A stretch of 64,000 nt of DNA from Paroedura picta (lineage: Eukaryota; Chordata; Lepidosauria; Squamata; Gekkonidae), in the NCBI RefSeq assembly GCF_049243985.1, contig NC_135369.1:24846765-24910764 (forward strand), written 5' to 3'. Of the stretch, positions 11,162 through 20,794 are shown in pieces. The notes beneath the pieces are model-generated. The model saw nothing but the letters and a program-made list of their open reading frames with translations. It searched no databases and was not told where the DNA came from. Both the position numbers and the translations under genes were made by a program. Each line of letters begins with the position of its first letter. Position 1 is the stretch's first letter.

Positions 11162-12250
11162 ACATTTGTTGGACTGAGTCTCTGAAAGTCCTCAGATTGT
11201 ATCCCTACGTCAGCTGTACCACAATCACGCATGAGCTGTGGGGTTGTATCTCCTTAATTCTTCAAGATGCAGCACTTTATTGGAAACATGTTGCATGTGC
11301 AGGAGGAGCTTCTGCTTTCACCTTTTGCTATTTATTTGTTTATTTTTAAATTACATTTATATCCTGTCATTTCCAGCACAGTTGGCTCACGGGGGATCCA
11401 ACAATTCATATAAAACCAATACAACAATAAAAACACCCACCCTCCCCTCCCACCCCCTTTACCTCTCACCCCACACCGTCCCACAGCTCACCCTCCCTCC
11501 GCCAACCATATACCCAGGAAGATGACAATATGGCATTCCAGTGGAGGGGCTAGATTGTCCTTCACGTTTGCTCCACCTGACCTCAACCAAAGGCCTGCCG
11601 GTGTCATGTGCCTGATCTTTTCCCTTTAGACCTCCCCCCCTGAGTTCTCCTGGTGGGAGGTGGTTTCTTTATTCCTGTGTTTGATTTCCCTCTCTTGGAT
11701 GCCTATTACTATATGCTTGCTGGGTGGAAGTGTGAAGTTCCTTCTCTATCCCTGCGTCTTTGAAATGGTAAACAAGTATTTGTGTAGGCTAGCGAGGCCA
11801 TCTGGCTAACTTTCTTAACCCTTTTCCAACCCAGCTAAGACCAAACAATATGATTTGTTGGAAAAATCTAAATGGGGAGCTGTACTTCAAGGAAACAAGG
11901 ATTACGGGGGGGGGGGGGGCAGGGGCATAGTTGCAAAAGAAGTGGGAAATGGTCACCCTCCAAGATAGGGAGAACCTGAAACCCCCTGGCTTTATTAAGA
12001 GAGGCTCCCTCGAGCAACATGTAGTCAATTGTACTAGCTCTAATACCGGCCATAAATGTAAATTCACCCGAATAATCATTATTTAGTGATCCATTTAGTA
12101 TAGATAAACTTAATTTATAGGCCATGGATGCCAAGCAAGCGCCTGCAAAGTTAGAGCATGGATCTTTGGATAGGCGGGGAAGTAAACGTTCTTTCTTGAG
12201 AAAGGTTTTCCCCACATCTTTAGAAGGTGGGGGATTCTGTGTCTGTATTA
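11162..12250. other. Gene-less stretch
   Basis: No recognisable gene. It contains C-rich and G-rich runs, including a 15-G run near 11906, and no clear exon. Confidence 0.4.
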
Positions 12251-12251
12251 A

Positions 12252-12480
12252 AGGTATCCCCTGTGCAAGGTATCCCCTTGGGGTAACGCCTTCCAGCATT
12301 TTCATGGCAGACTCAATACGGGGTGGTTTGCCAGTGCCTTCTCCAGTCATTACCATTTACCCCCCAGCAAGCTGGGTACTCATTTTACCGACCTCGGAAG
12401 GATGGAAGGCTGAGTCAACCTTGAGCCGGCTGCTGGGATCGAACTCCCAGCCTCATGGGCAGATAGCTTCTGTATTACCC
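12252..12480 (-). mobile_element. tRNA-derived SINE, family C (CCTTTA tail), reverse copy
   Basis: The minus strand carries the family landmarks GGGAGTTCGATCCCAGCAGC, GAGTCAACCTT in reverse, and AATGAGTACCCAGCTTGCTG. Related copies occur at 49528-49807, 58243-58518 and 63211-63285. The tRNA-like head is degraded. Confidence 0.8.
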
Positions 12481-12520
12481 CAGTTCAAACCCAGAGCTCT
12501 GTCACAGTCAATTCTTCTTC

Positions 12521-12570
<50 letters not shown>
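12521..12570. repeat. (TTA)n microsatellite
   Basis: An uninterrupted run of about 16 units abuts a reverse L2-like tail (ATTGGATTTATATCCCGCC). Confidence 0.95.
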
Positions 12571-12572
<2 letters not shown>

Positions 12573-12680
12573 TGGATTTATATCCCGCCACTCCCCGTAG
12601 GCTCGTGGCGGGTCACAGCAGTCCTATCCCCATTAAAATACCCATTAAAAGACTTTAAAACAATCCCAACATGGCGGAAC
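12571..12680 (-). mobile_element. L2/CR1-type LINE 3' tail, reverse
   Basis: The reverse complement ends GGCGGGATATAAATCCAAT. It is preceded by the family's ...AACATGGCGG-like segment in the minus direction. The adjoining TTA run is the simple tail. Confidence 0.5.
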
Positions 12681-13299
12681 TTATTATTCCCACCCCTGCT
12701 ATCAGAGCGGCAGGGAGGGTGGGGAGGAGATGCTAGGTACGTATTCCACGAGTTACCTCTGGCAAAGTGATCTTCTGTATGTCTCTTATTCAATAAACTA
12801 ACTTTGGTTAAGTACCTGAGCCTTTAGTGTCTGCCATGTTAGGGGACAGAAAGGGACTTCACAGCAGTGCACGCCTGGGATCATGACACCTGGAGGAAGA
12901 CCTCCACCTTGCAGGCCTATCCTGAGAAAGCCAGGAGCGCCTTGTCTTCTATGCACACCTGGCTGTGCCATGCAGGACACTGCCCCCCCCCCCCACTGGC
13001 TGGCTACCTGCATCGCTAGTTATGTCTTTAAAGTGTCACTACTTAAAAGCAACGTTGCTTTATTCCCATTATGGAGGTGTTCCCCCCCTCCCCCCAAAAA
13101 AGGTTTGTGTTGCCAAAGGCTCTACTGAACCGGCCTTCTGGCCCTGCTGCTGAACTTGCACCGAGGCCTGACTCACCGGCCCCTCTTATCTTACTGGGAC
13201 TCTGTCACAAGGGCTCTTTGTGTTTGCGGGACTGCATTTTAGACAGAGCCACGTTGGAACCAAGTGACCTGAAAACTCTACTCTTCCTTTCCCTGAGAA

Positions 13300-13558
13300 T
13301 AGGAAATTTGACGAGGAGGAGTCAGATAAGACGCCAGAAGAAGCGTTCGGCCAGGGTATGATGCCGCCCTCTCCTCTATTTGCAGCCATCTGGGTGACCT
13401 TGGGCCAGTGACAGCTCTCTTGCTGCTGTTCTCGCACGGCAGTTCGGGCAGAGCTCTCTCATCCAGGCTGCCAGCAGTGGGGAGAGGCAGGGAAGGCGAG
13501 CCTAAGCCGCTGGGAGACTCCTTCGAGGAGTGAAAAGCGGGGTATAAAACCCAACGCC
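13300..13558 (+). mobile_element. tRNA-derived SINE, family A, diverged
   Basis: Landmarks TGGGTGACCTTGGGCCAGTG, AGAGCTCTCTCATCC, GACTCCTTCGAGGAG and AAAGCGGGGTATAAAACCC are in the usual order. The head is unrecognisable. It directly adjoins the CpG-rich island. Confidence 0.65.
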
Positions 13559-13559
13559 G

Positions 13560-14160
13560 CCGCTTCATCCTACAACCCCCACAACCCCGGCGTTCCAGGC
13601 CCTGCGCCACAGCTCGGTGCCAAGCGCAGCGCATCCGCCTGCCCCGCGGGGAAGCGACACTCACCGCCTCGGGCCCGCCGGCTCCATCCCGCAAAGCGGC
13701 TCGAGCGCGCGTCCTTGCAGAGTCCCGCCGCGGCCGGGGAGGAGCGCCGCCTTGGAGTCTGCGCGCCCGGGAACTGCTGGGAAGGAGGAGGCGGCGGCGG
13801 CGGCCTCGGGCAGGCCTCTCGCCACCTGGCTGCGGGGAGACGCCCCTGCGGGGACGAAGCTCCCTCCGGCCTGGAAGGGGCGAGCAAGAACGGCACGGGA
13901 CGCGCGCGGAGCACTTTCCCCTCGCCCCTCGTTCACACGTGCACTTACGTGCACGTGTGAACGAGGGGCGAGGGGAAAGTGCTCCGCGCGCGTCGCGCGC
14001 CGTTCTTCTTGCGAGTCTCCAGGGGGTGGCGGGAGGGCGCCTGCGATTACAACGGGCTTCCCGGGAGAAGGCAGCAGCTGCCTTGGCAGGCGGACTCTGG
14101 TCTTATACCCCGCTGAGGTCTCCTCTCCCCAGGCGCCGCCTCCAAAGTCTCTGGAACTCG
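13560..14160. promoter_or_regulatory. CpG-rich island with a 122-bp palindrome
   Basis: The stretch is far richer in GC and CpG than its surroundings and has GGC-repeat runs near 13790. It could be the promoter CpG island of a gene that I cannot identify. Open frames of 100-190 codons run through it on both strands, as expected from GC-rich DNA, and none resembles a known protein. Confidence 0.5.
13886..14007. repeat. Near-perfect 122-bp inverted repeat (palindrome)
   Basis: The left arm 13886-13944 and right arm 13949-14007 are reverse complements over 59 bp. The inner 46 bp match perfectly and only two mismatches follow. The spacer is the 4 bases TTAC. Each arm holds one canonical E-box CACGTG close to the axis and a CGCGCGC run. 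It could form a cruciform or hairpin, or it could be a fold-back artefact of sequencing or assembly. Confidence 0.95.
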
Positions 14161-14347
14161 CAACCGTACTGTCGGCTGCCCACGGTCGCTGAAGGAGTTT
14201 GAATTCCGCCTAGGGAGCAGCAGTCTGCTTTTGGGGGCGTCCATCCCAGGAGGGACAGGCGGGTGTGACTCCACCTCACCAGACCCTCTGCGCAACCAGT
14301 TCTCAAGCAGTGCCGGAGGTTGCACAAGCTGCCTGAGCATCTTTTGC

Positions 14348-14694
14348 CACATGGATCCCTAATGCCTTGACCCTTTAATACAGTTCATCATGTTGTGGTG
14401 TCCCCCAACCATAAAATTATGCAAGGGTTCTTTCTCAGAAATTAAACCGAAACTGACCAATGACGTGAAGATCCATTGTTCATGATTGTATATAAATTGT
14501 TTTTTTTTCCTGGGGTTTCTCAGTTCAGTGCTGCCTCTTGTCCCACCATTCAGATCTCGCTCTTTTCCGCTGCATCAGACAGATGAATGCTCTATCTCCA
14601 TCTACCCCGGCCAAGCTGCTTGCCCTGCCAAAACCCTTGTGAAAGGGTCGTTCGACCCCCAAGGGGGTCCCGATCCCCAGGTTGAGAACCACTG
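14348..14694. mobile_element. SPIN-like hAT MITE, 5' truncated
   Basis: It is a second copy of the 7328-7630 family. It shares the CTTTAATACAGTTCATCATG, GATCCATTGTTCATGATTG and GGTCGTTCGACCCCC blocks, and ends GGTTGAGAACCACTG. The left terminal repeat is lost. About 100 bp of unrelated sequence (roughly 14500-14608) lies in the middle. Confidence 0.8.
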
Positions 14695-14814
14695 TGTGTA
14701 GAGGAATGCCTGAGCATATCCTCACCACCTGCTTCTAGGTTTCAAGGAATGCCACACTGCCCAATAGGGCTGCCAACACCTACATGGGGTTTGGACTGCA
14801 CAAGAATTGTTTTC

Positions 14815-15045
14815 CCCCCATACCCTCTTTTTGCTACCCAAAGGAGTCTCAAAGCGGCTTACAATCTCCTTCCCTTTCCTCTCCCCACAACAACCGGTGA
14901 GGTAGATAGGGCTGAGAGAGCTCTTGAGAGAATTGCTCTAACAGGACAGTGACCAGCTCCAGATCTTCAAGATGGCTGCATGTGGAGGAGAAGTGACGAA
15001 TCAAATCCGGCTCTCCACTCCAGAATAGAGGCTGCCATTTTTTAT
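14815..15045 (-). mobile_element. tRNA-derived SINE, family A, reverse copy
   Basis: It is recognisable by AAAGGAGTCTCAAAGCGGC, TTTCCTCTCCCCACAACAAC and the GGCTGAGAGAGCTC block. The head is diverged. Confidence 0.7.
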
Positions 15046-15199
15046 GAATACACCAAACTGGAACAGATCAGTTCCTCTGGAGGAAATGGCAGCTGCAGAA
15101 AACAAACTCTATGGTATACGGTAGAGTCTTGGGAAACCTGACCCTGCTGCAGGCATGACCTCCAAATCTCCAGGAATTTCCCAGGAAGCCCTGCTGCTC

Positions 15200-16455
15200 A
15201 GCTAGTCGTCTTCTCCTCACCTGTACACAGCAGCAGATCGGTTGTGGGTTGTCATGGCTAGAGAACCAGTCTGGGAAGACCCAGTTTCAAAACCCTGCCC
15301 CTCAGCCATGGAACTCACTGAGTGACCTGTGTCTAGTTACTTTCAGGGCCCTAACCTACCTTACTGGATTGTTGTTCAGAAGATAAAGTGGGGGAGAGCT
15401 TTTTGCAGCACCCTCAGCAAACACAAAGGCTGGGGTTAAAATGGGTTCAAATGGAATAAACATCTATTTGCAGGGCCAGCAAACATTCAGCCAGAGTGGC
15501 TTCTCCAATCCTAGGTTCACACCAGAAACTGGCTGAATTAGGGAGGGTCAGCTATCATTGGGAGAAAGGTGTGCTTTCCAGAGCAGGCTGCAGCAGCCCT
15601 GAGGGGGAACACTCTGCACAATCTCAGACATACTCTCCCAATGTTCCAGAGGTAATACACACACACATGTGTGTAAGGGGGGGGGGGGCGATTACATAGA
15701 GGAGTCCTTCATCTCGCTGGCATAATCCTTTATTGAAGCCCCTCATGTCTCTTTTGCCAGTCCCCATGTGGAAAACACCTCTGTACTCCATGCCTACATC
15801 AGTTTCAAGGCTGCTTAAGTTTCCAGATGTTCCGGCCAGGAACCTCTGGGGATAAGGGAAGCAGAAGAAGCTCTTTGCTGCCAAATTCTCAGCAGCTTCC
15901 CCAAATAGCATTTCCAGAATTCTTTTTTTTTTTAAGTCAGGGTGAAATCCTCGGGAGCAAGCCAGTTTCAACGTGCTTAAAACGTACCATGTGTGTTGCT
16001 GTCCTTGGCTGCTTTTTAGTGTTCTGCCGTGTCTTTGAACATTTTGTTCTAGAACTCTTCAGGAAAATGATAGGCAGCTCATTACTCTGCCCTGCAGATG
16101 CCAGTCGTTTTACTAGAGCAAACTAGAAGGGGTACTTTTGAGATGTTTCCTGAGGGCAGCAAAATTGCAGAGGATAAGCAAGAATGCCCTGACCTGGACG
16201 GCCCGGGCTAGTCCAATCTCATCAGAAGTACAAAAGTTGCTTGAAATCTGCTTTGCTGAACTTTGAGCCCCTCACTGCTTCTTATCTTTCTCCTCTCCTC
16301 CTTCCCCAGTCAAACAAGTTTGCACAGTCCTGGATGGAGATCAGAGCTTTTACGTAAAGCTTTTCTCAGGCTCATAGCTTAACTGGGAGCAACAGAACTG
16401 GTCAGTTCAACCCTATCAGTTTGCCAAACACCTTTCCTCCCTGCCCTGCTATTTT
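15200..16455. other. Gene-less stretch with a degraded SINE
   Basis: A weak SINE-like block (15240-15440) has an ACTCACTGAGTGACC motif. The rest is unassigned. An 11-G run lies near 15678. Confidence 0.35.
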
Positions 16456-16459
16456 CGCA

Positions 16460-16590
16460 TCTCAAGGCTCTCTTAGCCTCACCTACCTCACAGGGTATCT
16501 ATTGTGGGGAGGGGGAAGGGAAGGGGATTATAAGCCGCTCTGAGAATCCTGGTAAAGAAAAGCGGCATATAAAAAACAGCTCTTCTTATC
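16460..16590 (+). mobile_element. tRNA-derived SINE, family A, 3' half
   Basis: Only the second half is present: CTCTTAGCCTCACCTACC, ATTGTGGGGAGGGGGAAGG, and the end AAAAGCGGCATATAAAAAAC. Confidence 0.7.
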
Positions 16591-16859
16591 CAGGAAAACT
16601 TTGGGACAAACCCATATTTCCTGAAATAGCCTAAGGGCATTTCGGCACATCAGTAAAAATAGCGTTACACCAGCCAACTGGCGTAACACTAAATATTATT
16701 GCACCTCCCGGCCACTCCTCACCTTTGCTGTCTTGCTCTAGTCTTCCTCCTTTTCACGCTTCTCACCCTCCACATCTGCTGCTGAAAATTGCAGAACCAG
16801 GCAGCCAATCCCCTTTCTCCAAAGGTCTTGTGATGCCTGCTAATGCCTGCTTCTCTGTA

Positions 16860-17450
16860 TAAATAAAAGGGTAAGGGCTAGGTGGGCAGAGAGTGGGCGG
16901 GGCCTGTCTGAGGCATAGCCCAATCACGCCTCCCAATTGGGCCGTGCCTCTGACAGGCCTTGCCCACCCAGGACTTTGGCCCAATTGGGAGGTGCCACAA
17001 GTAAGTGGGGAGAGGGAAGCCTCCACTCCCGCTTTGTGGCCTCGCAGAGGCCTTCCTGGCCCATTGGTGAGTTGGGGGAGGGGATGGCCTCCACTCCCCC
17101 CAGGGCCAGGAAGACCCTCTGCAGCCTCGCAGGGGCCACGGACAGCCTTCCTGGCCCACTGGTAAGTGTGAGGGGTGGGGAGGGGAAAGGCTGCCCTCTC
17201 TCCAGGGGGCTTCTTGCCACAACAGGAGCCCCAAGGGGGGTGGGGAGCAAGGCCTTACCTTCCCCCTTCTGCTGGGAAGCCCGGGAGGGAGGGGGGAAGC
17301 CTTTCCTTCCCCTTTGGCCTGGGAAGCCCTCCAGACACCTTGCAGCGAGGTGGCTGGAGGCCTTCCTGGGCCAAGGGGTATTGGAAGCCAGCCCTCCCCC
17401 ATTCTAGCGTCTGTTGTATCAGCTAAAACGGGCTTTTTTCCTAGGACTTC
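16860..17450. repeat. G-rich segment with internal repeats and a CAATTG inverted repeat
   Basis: CCTCCCAATTGGGCC (16929-16943) is exactly mirrored by GGCCCAATTGGGAGG (16978-16992). A unit around GGCCTTCCTGGCC recurs near 17050, 17145 and 17360. The right edge has CATTCTAGCGTCTGTTGTAT and AACGGGCTTTTTTCC, which I recall as part of a common lizard repeat. The several long open frames look like composition artefacts. Confidence 0.45.
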
Positions 17451-17542
17451 TATAAGGCGCTATGAATGTTCATCTCCAAACTACAGAGATCAGGTTTCCT
17501 GGCGGAAATGGCTGCTTTGGAAGGTGGACTCTGTTACTATTC

Positions 17543-18126
17543 CAGCCTTTCCCAGCCTTTTTATTGTTAAGGAACCCGTGAAACATTCTTCACGCTTTGA
17601 GAAACCCTGGAAGCGATGTTAGCAGGCCACACCTCCCTGCCACGCCTCCGGAAGTCACGTGTCACCAGAAATGACATTACCCAGACACTCCCACCGGATG
17701 TAACATCACGTTCCATTCCCTGCCCTCCCCAAACACCAGAAGTGGCCCAGCGGCCTGCTCTGATGGACTCGGAAAAGGGCTGGAGCATCTGCTGCTCTGT
17801 CGCCCCCTGCCGCCTCCCCCCAATGCAATTAAGTTAAAATGAGAGTAATTACCTCTCTGGACTCCAGTCGCTACTATGTGTGACAAAACTCAGCCAGAAA
17901 GGATTTGTGTGGCTGGGCCCCTCCCCTTTCCACCCCCTCCAGACCCATGATTAGCCACTGGGAGGGGGGGGAGACAAGTCAACATCCATATATGGTCATA
18001 TCATTCGATAATTTTTTAAAAAGAAAAATACATTTAAAATTAATTAACTTCCACCCAATCAGCAAAACCCTCCTGGGTCCTTTGAGAAACCCCAGGGTTT
18101 CATGAAACCCCTGTTGAGAAAGCCTG
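17543..18126 (-). mobile_element. hAT-like element, CAGGCTTTCTC family
   Basis: Read on the minus strand, it begins CAGGCTTTCTCAACAGGGG and ends GAAAGGCTGG, giving short terminal inverted repeats. It shares the AAACCCTGGGGTTTCT and GGGAGTTAATTA-like blocks with the copies at 9078 and 38047. At about 580 bp it is the longest copy here. It has no transposase frame. The target duplication is unclear. Confidence 0.65.
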
Positions 18127-18539
18127 TATTATACCCTACTGAAGTTGTATTCGGGATCCACCCCCAAATATCTCAACCCAGAACGGGCAACCCTAACTCG
18201 ATGGTATCACATCCCTGTTTGGCTTCCTCCCTTGCCTAAACTCCACCTTTCTCGGACGCGGTCCCTAAATCTCTGCAAATCCCGACCAGCACTTGGCAGC
18301 CCTCCTAGGGAAGCCGCTGCCTGCTGTATCTTCAAACCTGGCTTGAGCTGCAGAGATCTGCAGGTGAGGAGGTGTGTCATGGCTCAGAGATCTGTGGGAT
18401 CCACCCATGTCTTTGGATCTGGGCCGTGTTAAAGGCAGGTTTGAAAAACCGCACTTCATAAGGCAGCCATCACTCAGCTTCAGAAACAAAGGTGGTGAAA
18501 TGTCTCAAAATGCGCAGATCTGAGAAATACTTTAACTGC

Positions 18540-18745
18540 AGGTGAGACCTGGGGATCCCCTGGAATCATAGCTCATCTCCAGACTAAAAGAGATCAGTTC
18601 CCCTGGAGTAAATGGCTCCTGGGGAGGGTGCACTCCATAGCATTAGATTTCACTGAGGTCCCTCCCCACCACAAATCTCACCCACTCCCGGCTCCAGCCT
18701 CAAAATCTCCAGGTCTTTCCTAACCCAGAGCTGGCAACCCTAACT
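18540..18745 (-). mobile_element. GGGTTGCCAAC-type MITE, reverse copy
   Basis: It contains CATCTCCAGACTAAAAGAG, ATCAGTTCCCCTGGAG, AAATCTCCAGGTCTTTCC and GAGCTGGCAACCCT. Related copies are at 20305-20530, 41385-41580, 46690-46850 and 51368-51575. Mirrored ends suggest a non-autonomous DNA element. Confidence 0.5.
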
Positions 18746-18959
18746 TTAACTGAAAGCAGAGATAGTGATGAATTCTCCCTTAGCCAGGGCTACGGATTCG
18801 ATATGCCCCCTCTCTTCTCCTTACCTTATTCATAGCTTCTGCACATTTTGATCTACTGTAGAGAAAAGGAAGTTCTTCTGGCGTTCGTCAGGTTTCGTTT
18901 CGTTTTCCCGCCAGGCAGACACGTCAGGAGGCGGAGAGAAGAGTATTGGTGTCTCAGCA

Positions 18960-18973
18960 CCAGCAGAGGGCGC
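18960..18973 (+). promoter_or_regulatory. CTCF-like binding motif
   Basis: CCAGCAGAGGGCGC satisfies every position of the CTCF core CCDSNAGRKGGCRS. It lies outside recognised repeats, in a CpG-containing patch (18880-19110), about 7 kb beyond the NPAS4 stop codon. Confidence 0.55.
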
Positions 18974-19469
18974 CAAGACGCCACGGATCCGACTTCAGAA
19001 AACGGTTCCGATTCGCTTCAGCCAAGCTTTTCAGGCTGGAGTCCGAATTCAGTTTTCTGGGCCTTCCTGACAGCGATTCAGGCTTCCTCTGCCCTCCCAA
19101 GAGCGTAAGGCCTCTTTAGGTTAGCGTGGATAAGGCATTTATTGATGTTAGATTTCTTTTGGCTAAGAAAAGTTTATTTATCTTTGACTGAACTACAAAT
19201 TAGGAGGAGAAGAGTGAAAATTATGAGATGGAGTAAGACACCAACAGGAAGGAAGGCAGCATAAAAATCAGGTAAGATACCTTATAGTTTCTTCCAAAAA
19301 TACATAATATACATGTATACCCTGTTTTTCTTCTGGGTGGAAACACTAAGCCATTGTTCTCCCTTCTTTCTACCCTCACAGCAATTACCCAATTCAGCAG
19401 CAACCAGCCCACAATAACTAAGGCACTATAGCAATTAGTTTAAGGTTAGTTTCTGGAAAGTGATGGTGA

Positions 19470-19768
19470 TGTTAGTCTTGATGATCCTATGGCACAACCG
19501 CGGTCACGATTTCCGATCTTGCACCGCTTCTTTTAGTTGTGCAATGTTCTGACCGGTGTCCATTTTGATCGTATCTAACCACCGTGTTCTTTGTTGACCT
19601 GGTTTCCTTTTTCGATTGACCAATCCTAGTACAATTGCTTTCTCCATTGAGTTGAATCGCATGATACGGCCAAAGAAAGTGAGCTGGAGTTTTGTGATTT
19701 TGGCTACCAGTGACATACCAGGCTTTATGCAGTATAGGATTTCCTTGTTTGTGACTTTTGCCATCCAT
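19470..19768 (-). mobile_element. Non-LTR retrotransposon 3' end (RTE/BovB-like)
   Basis: The minus-strand translation keeps a frame of about 85 residues with FFGRIMRFNSMEKAI, LGLVNRKRKPGQQRTRWLD and an AQLKEAVQDRKS stretch. This matches the C-terminal region after the reverse transcriptase in BovB/RTE-type LINEs (FGHxMRRxSLEK, GRQRxRWLD). It is a 5'-truncated fragment. RTE rather than another clade is inferred from the motif order only. Confidence 0.55.
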
Positions 19769-19897
19769 GGAACCTGCAGATGCCTTCTCCAGTATCAGAA
19801 TTCAAATGAATGAATGGGGGCAGGTGGCAGGGCTCGGACCAAGAACTGTGTTTGCCAGGCCAGGTCTTCACCTCTCTTCCCAAAACCCTCCTTTTGA

Positions 19898-20175
19898 GTC
19901 AGCTTGGTGTAGTGGTTAGGAGCATGGTCTTCTAATCTGGCGAGCCTGGTTTAGATTCCCCACTCCTCCACCTGCAGCCAGCTGGGTGACCTTGGGCTCT
20001 CCACAGCACTGATAAAGCTGTTCTGACTGAGCAGTGATATCAGGGCTCTCTCAGCTTCACCCACCTCACAGGGTGTCTGTTGTAGAGAGAGAAAAGGGAA
20101 GGGATTGGAAGCTGCTTTGAGACTCCTTCTGGTAGAGAAAAGCAGCATATAAGAACCAACTCTTCTTCTCTTGTC
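19898..20175 (+). mobile_element. tRNA-derived SINE, family A, near full length
   Basis: It starts GTCAGCTTGGTGTAGTGGTT and keeps the A and B box-like GATTCCCCACTCC region. It ends GCATATAAGAACCAACTCTT. It is one of the best preserved copies. Confidence 0.85.
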
Positions 20176-20304
20176 TGATTTTTTTCTTCGTCCAGTTTTC
20201 ACAACCGTAAGTGGCTAGGAGGTGGACTTCCCTGCTCACTGCGGAAGCTCATTGTGGAGAAAAGGGGTCCGGAAATGAATTAAAAATATAGCTGAACACA
20301 GGGG

Positions 20305-20530
20305 ACAGACACAGGTGTCAACTCCAAGTTGGGAAACTCCTGGAGATCTTTTGGGAGTGGGCAGGTTATTGGGAGGGGGGTGTTGCAGTTGGGGAAGGGA
20401 GATCAGTGGGCTGTATTGCCATTGAGCTAATAAACTGCCATTTTCTCCAGAAGAACTGATCTTTGTTTTCTGGAGATTAGTTGGAATTCCAGTTTCTCCA
20501 TGTCCCATCTCCATGTTGACAACCCTAGGG
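20305..20530 (+). mobile_element. GGGTTGCCAAC-type MITE, forward copy
   Basis: It begins GTCAACTCCAAGTTGGGAAA and ends CATGTTGACAACCCT, giving mirrored ends. The internal CATTTTCTCCAGAAGAAC and TTTCTGGAGATTAGTTGG are diagnostic of the family. Confidence 0.55.
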
Positions 20531-20794
20531 CCAGATAAAGGACAGATAGGTGCGTGGGAAGGACAATTTGAAGCAGGGAAAGTTGAGAATATGGGGCCTG
20601 CCAGGAGAAGGGGGAAAGATTTGTGAGAAAGGCAATACAGAAACTCCTTGTAGGTCCTAGTTCATCTTGGATGGCACTACACACTGGCCGAGCACAACAC
20701 GTGGCCCCATGATATTTGTCTAGAGTTTTCCCCAGGGAAAGGCTGTCAGGGTGTCTGTTCAGGAAATGGAGGGAAATGAAGGGAAGGACAGAGC

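Noticed and set aside
11011-11232. Peptide with a repeated Phe-Ile-His-Ser motif
   Set aside because: It is only the translation of the (GAAT)n microsatellite.
13617-14192. 191-codon open frame in the CpG-rich island
   Set aside because: GC-rich DNA gives long frames on both strands. This one passes through both palindrome arms and shows no family resemblance.
16878-17402. Overlapping 100-174 codon frames on both strands
   Set aside because: They come from G-rich repeats. Proline/glycine/tryptophan-rich translations on both strands point to composition, not coding.
17985-17995. Perfect CArG box CCATATATGG
   Set aside because: It lies inside a hAT element and has no supporting neighbours. 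Chance or element sequence explains it.
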